Shown piece after piece: positions 26,883 to 33,916 of a DNA stretch of 64,000 bases. This DNA comes from Sphingobacteriaceae bacterium. Lineage in GTDB: Bacteria; Bacteroidota; Bacteroidia; Sphingobacteriales; Sphingobacteriaceae. Position 1 is the first letter of the stretch; each line of letters begins with the position of its first letter. The position numbers were made by a program, and so were the translations under genes. The stretch lies in assembly GCA_029266635.1 (NCBI GenBank), contig JAQSWM010000007.1, positions 62,001-126,000 on the forward strand, in the 5' to 3' direction. The notes below the pieces were generated by a model. It saw only the letters and a list, made by a program, of their open reading frames with translations. It was not told the DNA's origin and made no database searches.

Positions 26883-27392
26883 TTAACGGAAATTACGTGC
26901 TGTAAAGTAACAACGCATCGTATTGTGTTCTATTTGCCTGGTGCACTTCATTCCAATCTTCTCCAGAAGTTTGATGGAGCGCACGTTGCCGGGAATTGTG
27001 ATTGCTGCTATCTCACTTAAGTTCAATTGTTCTTTGGCGTACGCAATTGTAGCAGCGGCAGCCTCATACGCATAGCCTTTGCCCATGTATTCAGGCATAA
27101 AAGCAAAGCCGATATCCGGGTGCTCTAAAGTGTCCCGCTTCAGGAGCCCGCACATACCGATGGGCTCCCCACTTTTCAGTTCCACCATCCACAATCCGAA
27201 GCCATTTTCCTGATAGCTTTTCACCGGACCGGCAGTCAGATATTCTTCCGCGGCATCCAGGGTTTTGATATTGCGGTCGCCGATGAATTCGAGCCAGCCC
27301 GGACTGTTGACCAGCTGCACAATAAAGCCGGCATCCTCAAGTGTGAGTTTCCGAAGGTTCAGGCGATCTGTCTGAATTACCAGTTCAGGCAT
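26883..27392 (-). CDS. GNAT N-acetyltransferase (RimJ/RimL-type)
   Basis: 169-aa cytoplasmic acetyltransferase. The GNAT fold is evident: IQTDRLNLRKLTLEDAGFI at the N-terminus, IGMCGLLKRD strand, then the acetyl-CoA loop PEYMGKGYAYEAAAATIAYA (the Q/RxxGxG/A element as MGKGYA) and IPGNVRSIKLLEKIGM near the end. The RimJ/RimL group acetylates protein N-termini or small molecules; the substrate is unknown. Its start overlaps the upstream VOC gene by eight bases. Confidence 0.92.
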   Translation of the reverse strand: MPELVIQTDRLNLRKLTLEDAGFIVQLVNSPGWLEFIGDRNIKTLDAAEEYLTAGPVKSYQENGFGLWMVELKSGEPIGMCGLLKRDTLEHPDIGFAFMPEYMGKGYAYEAAAATIAYAKEQLNLSEIAAITIPGNVRSIKLLEKIGMKCTRQIEHNTMRCYFTARNFR

Positions 27393-27810
27393 TATTCAGC
27401 GCCTCAATATCAAACTTCCGCATCTTCATAAATGCCGCCATTACACGTGGCGCTTTCTCACGATCTGACATTAGCTCACCCAAAATACCTGGCACAACCT
27501 GCCACCACAGCCCAAATTTGTCTTTGCACCATCCGCACATGCTTTCTTCCCCGCCATCTGCCGTAAGGCTGTTCCAGTAATGGTCAATTTCTTCCTGGTC
27601 TTTGCATTCGATTACAAATGAAACCGCTTCGTTAAACTTGAAATTGTCGCCCGCATTTAAACCCATAAAGTATTGTCCGTTCAGCTCGAAATTCACAACC
27701 ATGCCTATATCCTGAATTATCCGGGAGTTTGGGAAAATGGTACAATAGAAATCTGCTGCAGCCCTGGCCTGACCATCAAACCATAAGCAGGGGTGAAGTT
27801 GCTTTGTCAT
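27385..27810 (-). CDS. VOC-family protein, PhnB-like
   Basis: 141-aa vicinal-oxygen-chelate protein of the PhnB/3-demethylubiquinone-methyltransferase-like group. It opens QLHPCLWFDGQARAAADFY and contains FELNGQYFMGLNAG and VSFVIECKDQEEIDHYWNSL, followed by MCGWCKDKFGLWWQVVPGIL, all standard for this group. Function of the group is unsettled despite the misleading methyltransferase name. The ATG at 27810 is preferred over 27828 because the family begins at MTKQLHP. It overlaps the GNAT gene by eight bases. Confidence 0.88.
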   Translation of the reverse strand: MTKQLHPCLWFDGQARAAADFYCTIFPNSRIIQDIGMVVNFELNGQYFMGLNAGDNFKFNEAVSFVIECKDQEEIDHYWNSLTADGGEESMCGWCKDKFGLWWQVVPGILGELMSDREKAPRVMAAFMKMRKFDIEALNNA

Positions 27811-27867
27811 GCGGTAAATATAATGCAACTGATTGGTTGCGCAAGTATTCTTAAGATTTAATGATGC

Positions 27868-28413
27868 CTACATGGTGGTTTTAGCGTCCATGGCTTTGCC
27901 CAGCTTCTCATACTCCACATCATTTGGCTCCCAAAGTTCAATCTTGTTGCCTTCCATGTCCATGATGTGAGCAAATTTGCCGTAGTCTGCAGCCTGGATT
28001 GTGTCGGTAATGGTCACGCCTTCCTTTTTAAGCTCAGCCAGCAGCCACTCCAGGTTTTCAACGCGATAGTTGATCATGAATTCCCTGGTAGAAGGCTCGA
28101 AGTATTTGGTCTTTTCATTGAACGGGCTCCACTGGCTGAAGCCTTTCTTCGTAGAATCTGCGCCCTGATGCCATTCAAAAACGGCACCGTAATCATTCGT
28201 GTTCAAACCGAGGTGGGTTTGGTACCACGCCCGCATAGCTTTCGGATCTTTGCACTTGAAAAAGATACCACCAATACCGGTTACCCGTTTGGGTGGGGGT
28301 TGTTGCGGATGGCTTTCGCCGGTTACCGATTTGAAGGTAAAGCCAAGAACAAAGGTTAACGCAAGTGCGATAATGCTCAGCAGAGTTTTTTGCATGGCGG
28401 AGAGGTTAGTCAT
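27868..28413 (-). CDS. VOC-family protein with N-terminal membrane anchor or signal
   Basis: 181-aa protein: residues 7-28 are hydrophobic (TLLSIIALALTFVLGFTF), a signal peptide or anchor, and residues about 45-170 form a glyoxalase/bleomycin-resistance domain (GGIFFKCKDPKAMRAWYQTH, NYRVENLEWLLAELKKEGV, IMDMEGNKIELWEPND). VOC proteins are usually cytoplasmic, so an exported or anchored one is less common. An alternative start is the ATG at 28395. First gene of the cluster, separated by 57 bases from the second VOC gene. Confidence 0.85.
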   Translation of the reverse strand: MTNLSAMQKTLLSIIALALTFVLGFTFKSVTGESHPQQPPPKRVTGIGGIFFKCKDPKAMRAWYQTHLGLNTNDYGAVFEWHQGADSTKKGFSQWSPFNEKTKYFEPSTREFMINYRVENLEWLLAELKKEGVTITDTIQAADYGKFAHIMDMEGNKIELWEPNDVEYEKLGKAMDAKTTM

Positions 28414-28500
28414 GAGAAAGTTACAAAGAGTGTTTGGCTTTTAAATGAATGTTAAAAACTTTTCTTGCAAGACGTCTATTGCATAAAATCAATACTCTAA

Positions 28501-28553
28501 CCCCTTGTTGGTGTCTCCACCAACGAGTTCTACTTTGCGCATAAGCCCGAATA
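28501..28553. repeat. REP-like element 1 (hairpin plus conserved tail)
   Basis: A hairpin at 28504-28527 with arms CTTGTTGGTG and CACCAACGAG around TCTC, followed by a tail TTCTACTTTGCGCATAAGCC. A second copy begins 61 bases further on. It lies just downstream of the dead transposase. Confidence 0.7.
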
Positions 28554-28561
28554 ATTTCAAA

Positions 28562-28614
28562 TCCCTTATTGCTGTCTCCACCAACAAGTTCTACTTTGCC
28601 GCCTAAGCCCGGAG
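28562..28614. repeat. REP-like element 2
   Basis: Direct, diverged copy of element 1: hairpin at 28565-28588 (CTTATTGCTG, TCTC, CACCAACAAG) and the same tail TTCTACTTTGCCGCCTAAGC. The left arm has two changes that weaken the stem. Confidence 0.7.
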
Positions 28615-28658
28615 CAATTCTAACGCATCAATTCTTGTAGACACTTTGTTCAACAAGT

Positions 28659-29172
28659 TCAAAAATCTTCCCGATAGTCAGATAGCCACTTGAATTTTAA
28701 ATCGTTCTTTTCATAAAGCGAGCATGAGGAATGATAATAGTCATTAGGATCTTTCACCAGGTTCCAATGTTGCTGCAAAGGGTTCATGTGAATGTAGTTT
28801 AGTTTTTGCTCAAGCATCTCTTTGCTGAATCCTTATGGGCAAGGAACTTCTCTGCCAAAACTGATATTTGCGATCTGCTTTATTTACCAGGTGTTCCTCA
28901 ATAGTCGGGTTGCTTTTCAGATGTTTGCTAAACTCGTGGCCTGTGAACTTAAGAAGGCGTTCATCAGGAAACTCTTTGCCATTCATTTCCAGGTTTCGCC
29001 AGATTAGATGGATATTGTTTGGCATTATTACGAAGCCATAAACTTTTAATTTCCCTTTTCCAACCAGGAATTCCAGGCTGCTGATCAGGATGTCTTTTAT
29101 TCTGTGGCTTTTTAACAGAAGCTTCCAATCAAGGATAGTCGCAGTAAAAAAATATGTGTTTTCTAAGTCCAA
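28659..29172 (-). pseudogene. REP-associated tyrosine transposase (IS200-like), frameshifted
   Basis: The first frame (29172 to 28810) encodes the N-terminal half of an IS200-type/RAYT transposase: MDLENTYFFTATI, then FLVGKGKLKVYGFVIMPNNI and HLIW, and ends prematurely. The second half is in the next frame from 28829 to 28659 and reads FSKEMLEQKLNYIHMNP, then a typical RAYT tail ending LSDYREDF. The break is a one-base gain near 28830. The HUH metal motif, normally MPNHIHLIW, reads MPNNIHLIW, so the first His is Asn. The protein is therefore inactive twice over. REP-like hairpins flank it on both sides. Confidence 0.88.
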
Positions 29173-29183
29173 AAATAAATATG

Positions 29184-29207
29184 CTTGTTGGTGGGGACAC
29201 CAACAAG
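29184..29207. repeat. REP-like element 3, inverted relative to copies 1 and 2
   Basis: Perfect ten-base-pair hairpin CTTGTTGGTG / CACCAACAAG around GGGA, 12 bases upstream of the transposase start. Read on the minus strand the loop is TCCC, matching the TCTC loop of the other copies, so this copy faces the opposite way. Confidence 0.75.
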
Positions 29208-29270
29208 GGGGAAGGATTGTCGATCCTTACATAATCGCTTTTGTACACTATAAATGTACTTCTCTTTCAT

Positions 29271-29287
29271 CCTCGTTGAAAACGAGG
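29271..29287. repeat. Second-type hairpin near the transposase
   Basis: Perfect seven-base-pair stem CCTCGTT/AACGAGG with loop GAA, about 100 bases upstream of the transposase start. It differs in sequence from the REP-like copies; whether it is part of the same element is unknown. Confidence 0.5.
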
Positions 29288-29381
29288 GCGAGTGGAGGAC
29301 GATTGCGGGTTATTGCATATAATAGCTGAACTATATACTTTCGTCACGTAAGTAGATGGATTTGTTTATCAATATTCATCC

Positions 29382-29477
29382 ATGAACATGAAATTAAAGA
29401 TTTCAGCAAAGTTCATTAAGGCGGTCATAGACCTACTTTATGTGATTAGTTTATTATTCTTAATCAAGAGGCTATAG
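29382..29477 (+). CDS. Candidate 31-aa hydrophobic peptide
   Basis: ATG-initiated frame encoding a peptide with a basic N-terminus, a hydrophobic core (AVIDLLYVISLLFLI) and basic KRL end. This resembles small membrane peptides such as type I toxins, but length alone allows chance. A structured element at 29487-29517 lies 9 bases past its stop. No homology can be asserted. Confidence 0.2.
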   Translation: MNMKLKISAKFIKAVIDLLYVISLLFLIKRL

Positions 29478-29486
29478 TAAGCTTTA

Positions 29487-29517
29487 CCCGTTTTTAAGGC
29501 AGTTACTGCTAAACGGG
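29487..29517 (+). terminator. Two-tier hairpin, possible terminator or structured RNA
   Basis: Outer stem CCCGTTT/AAACGGG enclosing an inner stem GCAG/CTGC with loop TTA. No U-tract follows on the plus strand. It could be a 3' end for the candidate peptide gene or part of a mobile element. Confidence 0.35.
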
Positions 29518-29556
29518 GATATGAAGAAGGACTTCAGAGCATCTACTTACTTGTTT

Positions 29557-30072
29557 TTATTTGGCAATTTCAGGTCCACCCAATAGCACTGAATAAGAAA
29601 CCTCCTTTTCCTTTACATCAAAAAAGGATAAGATTTTTACTGTGGTAGATTCCTTTTGATAAACGTTTTCCGAAGATTTGAATTGATCATCTTCGTTGTG
29701 AGTACTGCTAAGGAGTTTAAAGTTCAAGTCGCCCATCAGCACGCTGATAATGCTTTCGATCGTTTTTAGCGACTTAGGGTAGTAAGATAGCCCTGTTAAC
29801 TTACTCCCATTTGCCGAAATCCAAAAGCTTAATCCTTTTTTCTCGTAGTAATATGTACGAACTGCTAAAGATGAGGTGTCTGAAACATCTTTGTCATTAA
29901 GTTTGAATCCATGCTGGTTTAACATGTTCATAGCATTAAGTACTGACTTCAAGTGAAGAGAAGCTAAAATTTGGAGTATAGGCGGCGGCTCTACATCTTC
30001 ACTACTTTTACTTTGTGAGCAACAAGTGCATAGAATCGCAACTAGCAACACAGTTAAAGTTAAAGTTTTCAT
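29557..30072 (-). CDS. Uncharacterised lipoprotein
   Basis: 171-aa predicted lipoprotein starting at the ATG at 30072 (MKTLTLTVLLVAILCTCC), with lipidation likely at one of the Cys at the end of the hydrophobic stretch. The in-frame ATG at 30114 would push the leader inward and is less likely. The remainder (HLKSVLNAMNMLNQHGFKL, SFWISANGSKLTGLSYYPKS) has no recognised domain. Its 5' flank meets the truncated toxin fragment, so it lies at the edge of a rearranged patch. Confidence 0.6.
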   Translation of the reverse strand: MKTLTLTVLLVAILCTCCSQSKSSEDVEPPPILQILASLHLKSVLNAMNMLNQHGFKLNDKDVSDTSSLAVRTYYYEKKGLSFWISANGSKLTGLSYYPKSLKTIESIISVLMGDLNFKLLSSTHNEDDQFKSSENVYQKESTTVKILSFFDVKEKEVSYSVLLGGPEIAK

Positions 30073-30119
30073 TAACGCTGGGATTTTAAGTTTTATGAAA
30101 GTTGTAAACTGCACTTGTT

Positions 30120-30197
30120 CTATGCATAAACAGGCTCGCCCGTAAGGACATATAAGGTCTCTTCTGCGTGAGGCGTATAGAAGACGCTTAGGCTCAT
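30120..30197 (-). pseudogene. Truncated RelE/ParE-type toxin remnant (25 codons)
   Basis: The ATG overlaps the antitoxin stop (ATGA), the usual arrangement of type II toxin-antitoxin operons. The frame reads MSLSVFYTPHAEETL, matching the N-terminal strand and helix start of Bacteroidetes RelE/ParE toxins, then diverges (YVLTGEPVYA) and stops; a full toxin is about 95 aa. The remaining 70 codons are absent, so the toxin was cut off by a deletion or recombination. Too short for normal ORF calling. Confidence 0.65.
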
Positions 30198-30400
30198 TGC
30201 TGGTGAAGCATATTTTTAAGCCCTGTAAAGGGGGTTAGCTTTTGCCCTTCAACTTGCTTTAGCGATTTTTTGATACCTTGAACTACGTAATCCGGATAAA
30301 CCTCGTGCTTCTGTTCGAAAGCAACTTTCATAGCTTTCATTACAGCTTTTACGGCGGCAAGCTGCTCTTTGTTTTCAGGGTAAACAATTAATGCGTCCAT
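30194..30400 (-). CDS. Antitoxin-like protein (DUF2683 type), toxin partner lost
   Basis: 68-aa cytoplasmic protein starting MDALIVYPENKEQLAAVKAV, the pattern of small Bacteroidetes antitoxins paired with RelE/ParE toxins; the helical middle (MKAMKVAFEQ) and basic tail fit. An ATG two codons upstream (30406) is possible. Its stop overlaps the start of the toxin remnant, showing it once headed a two-gene operon. With the toxin gone it is an orphan that may decay or protect against related toxins. Confidence 0.65.
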   Translation of the reverse strand: MDALIVYPENKEQLAAVKAVMKAMKVAFEQKHEVYPDYVVQGIKKSLKQVEGQKLTPFTGLKNMLHQQ

Positions 30401-30549
30401 ACACAAATATAGGAACTCTCATTGTGTTTAAGTTTGAATACTCATCGGATGCCTCCAAGTCACATGAATAGGTATCCATTTTTTTCCACACCTCCCTTCA
30501 ATCCCTCTCAATAAATTATCTTTAAGCCCTTAATAAAAATCACAGGCTT

Positions 30550-33159
30550 TTGGCGAAGAACGCATCGGGCGAAACCCCTTTAATGCAGCAATACAATACC
30601 ATCAAAGCTAAGTATCCGGGTGCTTTGCTGCTGTTCCGTGTCGGCGATTTTTATGAGACTTTTGGAGAAGATGCCGTAAAAGCCGCGGGAATTCTGGGTA
30701 TTGTGCTAACCAAAAGAGCTAACGGCTCGGCATCGCACATTGAGCTTGCCGGTTTCCCGCACCACTCGCTCGAAACATATTTGCCAAAACTGGTGCGTGC
30801 CGGTCAGCGGGTTGCCATCTGCGATCAGCTGGAAGATCCGAAAACGGTCAAGACCATCGTAAAACGTGGCGTAACCGAGCTGGTAACGCCGGGCGTTTCC
30901 TACAGCGATAACATCCTGCAACAGAAATCGAACAACTTCCTGGCTTCGCTTTATTTTGAGAAAAACAGCATTGGCGTAGCTTTTCTGGATATTTCTACCG
31001 GCGAATTCCTGGTTGCGCAGGGCAATTCCGACTACATTGACAAACTTCTGCAAAGTTTTAAACCGAGCGAAGTCATATTTCAAAAAAGCCGTCACCGGGA
31101 GTTTACCGAAACTTACGGCACACGCTTTTACACCTACACGCTTGATGATTGGGCTTACGGCGGCGATTACGCACAAGAAACGCTGCTGAAACATTTCGAA
31201 GTAAAATCGCTGAAGGGTTTCGGCATTGATCGTCTCAACCTGGCGGTGATTGCGGCGGGCGTTGCTCTGCACTACATCAACGAAACGGAACATCGCAATC
31301 TGCAGCACATTTCCGCTATTTCGCGTATTGAGGAAGACCGCTACATGTGGCTCGACCGCTTTACCATCCGGAATTTAGAACTGATCGGCTCGGCTAATGA
31401 GAACGCCAAGACGCTGGTTGATGTGCTGGATCATACCTGTTCGCCGATGGGCGCAAGGCTGCTGCGGCGCTGGATCGTGATGCCTTTGAAAGAGTTGAAG
31501 CCAATTAAGGCAAGGTTGGACGTGGTGGACTTTTTGGTTCAGGATGAAGAGCTGCGGAGCAATCTTTTGCAGGAAATAAAACAGATCGGTGATCTGGAGC
31601 GATTGATCTCAAAGATCGGTTTACAGAAAGCCAATCCGCGGGAAGTATGCCACTTGAAGCGGGCGCTCATCGCGATTGAAAAGATCAAGCAACTCTGCGA
31701 AAGCACCGAGAACCTGGCGCTGCGTTCCATCGCCGAAAGGCTGAACCCCTGCCTGCTGATCCGCGAGAAAATAGAAAAAGAACTACATCCGGAGCCACCG
31801 GCTCTGGTGATAAAGGGCGGCGTGATTGCAGATGGGGTTGACGAAGAGCTGGACAGGTTGCGCAAGATCGCCTTTGGCGGAAAGGGATATTTGCTGGAGA
31901 TACAGAAGCGGGAGGCGGAGATCACAGGCATCCCATCACTCAAAGTCGCCTTCAACAATGTTTTCGGGTATTACCTCGAGGTTACGCATACGCACAAAGA
32001 CAAGGTTCCTGCCGACTGGATCCGCAAGCAAACGCTGGTAAATGCCGAACGCTACATTACGCCTGAGCTGAAGGAATACGAGGAGCAGATCCTTGGCGCA
32101 GAGGAGAAGATCCTGGCGCTGGAAACCCGTTTGTACAGTGAAATGGTGGCTGCGCTGGCGGAATACATCAAGCCAATCCAACTGAACGCACAGCTTGCGG
32201 CGCAGCTGGATGTACTGCTTTGCTTTGCGACCATCGCCATCAAAAACTATTACGTGAAGCCGCAAATTGATAGCAGCAGCGAGCTCGACATCAAGGGTGG
32301 CAGGCATCCGGTAATTGAAAAGAATCTCCCGGCCGGAGAAGAATACATTACCAACGATGTGTACCTGGATAGCGAAACGCAGCAGATCATCATTATCACC
32401 GGTCCGAATATGGCTGGTAAATCGGCTTTGCTGCGGCAAACGGGTCGGCTCGTACTGATGGCGCAGATGGGCTGTTTTGTGCCGGCGAAGGAGGCGAAGA
32501 TCGGGGTGGTGGATAAAATTTTTACCAGGGTGGGAGCGTCGGATAATTTATCGTCGGGCGAATCTACTTTCATGGTGGAGATGAACGAAACGGCGAGTAT
32601 CCTGAATAACCTTTCGGACAAAAGCCTGGTGCTGCTCGACGAGATCGGGCGGGGAACGAGCACGTACGACGGAATCTCCATCGCCTGGGCAATTGCCGAG
32701 TTTTTGCACAACAATCCATCCGCGAAAGCGAAAACCTTATTTGCGACGCACTACCATGAGTTGAACGAGCTTTCCAATTCGTTTAACCGGATTAAGAATT
32801 TCAACGTTTCGGTGCGTGAGGTTGCCAACAAAGTGATTTTCCTGCGCAAACTGGTGCCGGGCGGGAGCGAGCATAGCTTTGGTATCCACGTAGCCAAGAT
32901 GGCGGGCATGCCTCCGAAGCTGATTGCGAGGGCTAATGAAATCCTACTTCGCCTGGAGCAGGAGCGCACCGGCGGCGAGAACATCAAAGACAGTATCAAG
33001 AAAGTGCAGAAGCAGGCGTATCAGCTGCAGATGTTCTCCATTGACGATCCGATGCTGGTGAAAATCCGCGACATGCTCAATAATCTGGATGTGAATACCT
33101 TAACGCCGGTTGAAGCGTTAATGAAACTGGATGAGATACAGCGCCTGCTGAAAACATAG
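30550..33159 (+). CDS. mutS: DNA mismatch repair protein MutS
   Basis: 869-aa mismatch recognition ATPase. The N-terminal mismatch-binding motif is GDFYETF with Phe34 and Glu36 (Phe-x-Glu). The ATPase has Walker [14 protein letters not shown] at about 618, the signature [11 protein letters not shown], Walker [17 protein letters not shown] and FATHYHEL. Length is normal for MutS1. The start codon is TTG at 30550, giving [15 protein letters not shown], the expected N-terminus of the family. It stands alone, with an NlpC/P60 gene 75 bases downstream. MutL is not in the window. Confidence 0.97.
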   Translation: MAKNASGETPLMQQYNTIKAKYPGALLLFRVGDFYETFGEDAVKAAGILGIVLTKRANGSASHIELAGFPHHSLETYLPKLVRAGQRVAICDQLEDPKTVKTIVKRGVTELVTPGVSYSDNILQQKSNNFLASLYFEKNSIGVAFLDISTGEFLVAQGNSDYIDKLLQSFKPSEVIFQKSRHREFTETYGTRFYTYTLDDWAYGGDYAQETLLKHFEVKSLKGFGIDRLNLAVIAAGVALHYINETEHRNLQHISAISRIEEDRYMWLDRFTIRNLELIGSANENAKTLVDVLDHTCSPMGARLLRRWIVMPLKELKPIKARLDVVDFLVQDEELRSNLLQEIKQIGDLERLISKIGLQKANPREVCHLKRALIAIEKIKQLCESTENLALRSIAERLNPCLLIREKIEKELHPEPPALVIKGGVIADGVDEELDRLRKIAFGGKGYLLEIQKREAEITGIPSLKVAFNNVFGYYLEVTHTHKDKVPADWIRKQTLVNAERYITPELKEYEEQILGAEEKILALETRLYSEMVAALAEYIKPIQLNAQLAAQLDVLLCFATIAIKNYYVKPQIDSSSELDIKGGRHPVIEKNLPAGEEYITNDVYLDSETQQIIIITGPNMAGKSALLRQTGRLVLMAQMGCFVPAKEAKIGVVDKIFTRVGASDNLSSGESTFMVEMNETASILNNLSDKSLVLLDEIGRGTSTYDGISIAWAIAEFLHNNPSAKAKTLFATHYHELNELSNSFNRIKNFNVSVREVANKVIFLRKLVPGGSEHSFGIHVAKMAGMPPKLIARANEILLRLEQERTGGENIKDSIKKVQKQAYQLQMFSIDDPMLVKIRDMLNNLDVNTLTPVEALMKLDEIQRLLKT

Positions 33160-33234
33160 AACTGGGGAGTTCTTAGCACTTGTGGAAAAAATCAGTTTGA
33201 CTGCCACAGCCGTATTTCGCCTTTTTGTATCAGG

Positions 33235-33771
33235 ATGAGTTATTTCAGAAAGTCGTTGCCGCTTTTGGTGGCTCTCAGTTGTGTTTTGTTCTCGTGCAAA
33301 ACCAGGAAGGTGATTACCGATGCCCGCGATGTGAAGGGCAAGGAGGTTTCTGGTAATATCAAAGAGCGCTATGCTACGGTACTGAAGGTGCCTGAAAAAG
33401 ACATCAAAAACGAAAAACTTTACAAATTTATTGATAGCTGGATGGGCGTGCCTTACGCTTCTAACGGCATGAGCAAGAGCGGCGTGGACTGCTCCGGCTT
33501 TACCAGTGTGCTGGAGAAAGAAGTTTTCAACGCCGATGTGCCGCGGGTAGCAAAGCTGATGGCGGATAAGGTGAAGCGGAAATATGAAAACGAGTTACAG
33601 GAAGGTGATCTGGTGTTTTTTGATTTCAGTGGCCAAAAGTTCAGCCATGTGGGCGTTTACCTGAAAAACAACAAATTCGTTCATGCTTCAAGCAGCAAGG
33701 GCGTTATCATCAGCGACCTGAAAGATCCGTGGTACTATAAATATTTCTCCAGAGCTGGCTCTATTCAATAG
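33235..33771 (+). CDS. NlpC/P60 (C40) peptidoglycan endopeptidase lipoprotein
   Basis: 178-aa lipoprotein: lipobox VLFSC with Cys21. The NlpC/P60 domain spans about 62-175 with catalytic Cys86 in SGVDCSGF, His138 in SHVGVYL and a third polar residue at His150 in FVHASSSKGV. These enzymes cleave D-gamma-Glu-DAP bonds in cell-wall peptides. Length and layout match single-domain Spr/NlpC-like hydrolases. Followed by a 40-codon membrane-protein gene on the same strand. Confidence 0.93.
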   Translation: MSYFRKSLPLLVALSCVLFSCKTRKVITDARDVKGKEVSGNIKERYATVLKVPEKDIKNEKLYKFIDSWMGVPYASNGMSKSGVDCSGFTSVLEKEVFNADVPRVAKLMADKVKRKYENELQEGDLVFFDFSGQKFSHVGVYLKNNKFVHASSSKGVIISDLKDPWYYKYFSRAGSIQ

Positions 33772-33793
33772 AGAAGCTACCTTTGCATTGAAA

Positions 33794-33916
33794 ATGGCTG
33801 AAAAGAAATCTGACTATTCCTTCTGGACCACCTACAAACGCTTTGCAACCACAGAGATATTGATGTATGTCATTATGGTTGTGGGCATTCTCCTGGGGAT
33901 TATAATCTTTAGCTGA
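33794..33916 (+). CDS. Small single-helix membrane protein (40 aa)
   Basis: ATG-initiated 40-codon frame. The N-terminus is polar (MAEKKSDYSFWTTYKRFATT) and residues 22-40 are one hydrophobic helix (ILMYVIMVVGILLGIIIFS). The clean amphipathic-to-helix layout, its position 22 bases after the NlpC/P60 gene and a stop that abuts the convergent gene favour a real gene. No function is known. Confidence 0.6.
   Translation: MAEKKSDYSFWTTYKRFATTEILMYVIMVVGILLGIIIFS

Larger units (their letters stand above)
29208..29556. other. Gene-poor accessory stretch with hairpins
   Basis: About 350 bases without an established gene. It holds a perfect hairpin CCTCGTT/AACGAGG with loop GAA at 29271-29287, a candidate 31-codon ORF at 29382-29477 and a bulged hairpin at 29487-29517. 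The rest shows nothing recognisable. Confidence 0.5.

Noticed and set aside
28441..30410. Integrated island or prophage
   Set aside because: There is no integrase, attachment repeat or phage gene; only a dead single-gene transposase, hairpins and a toxin-antitoxin fossil.
30706..31308. 200-codon reverse ORF inside mutS
   Set aside because: It covers a conserved part of mutS and its product has no recognisable motif; long shadow frames are expected here.
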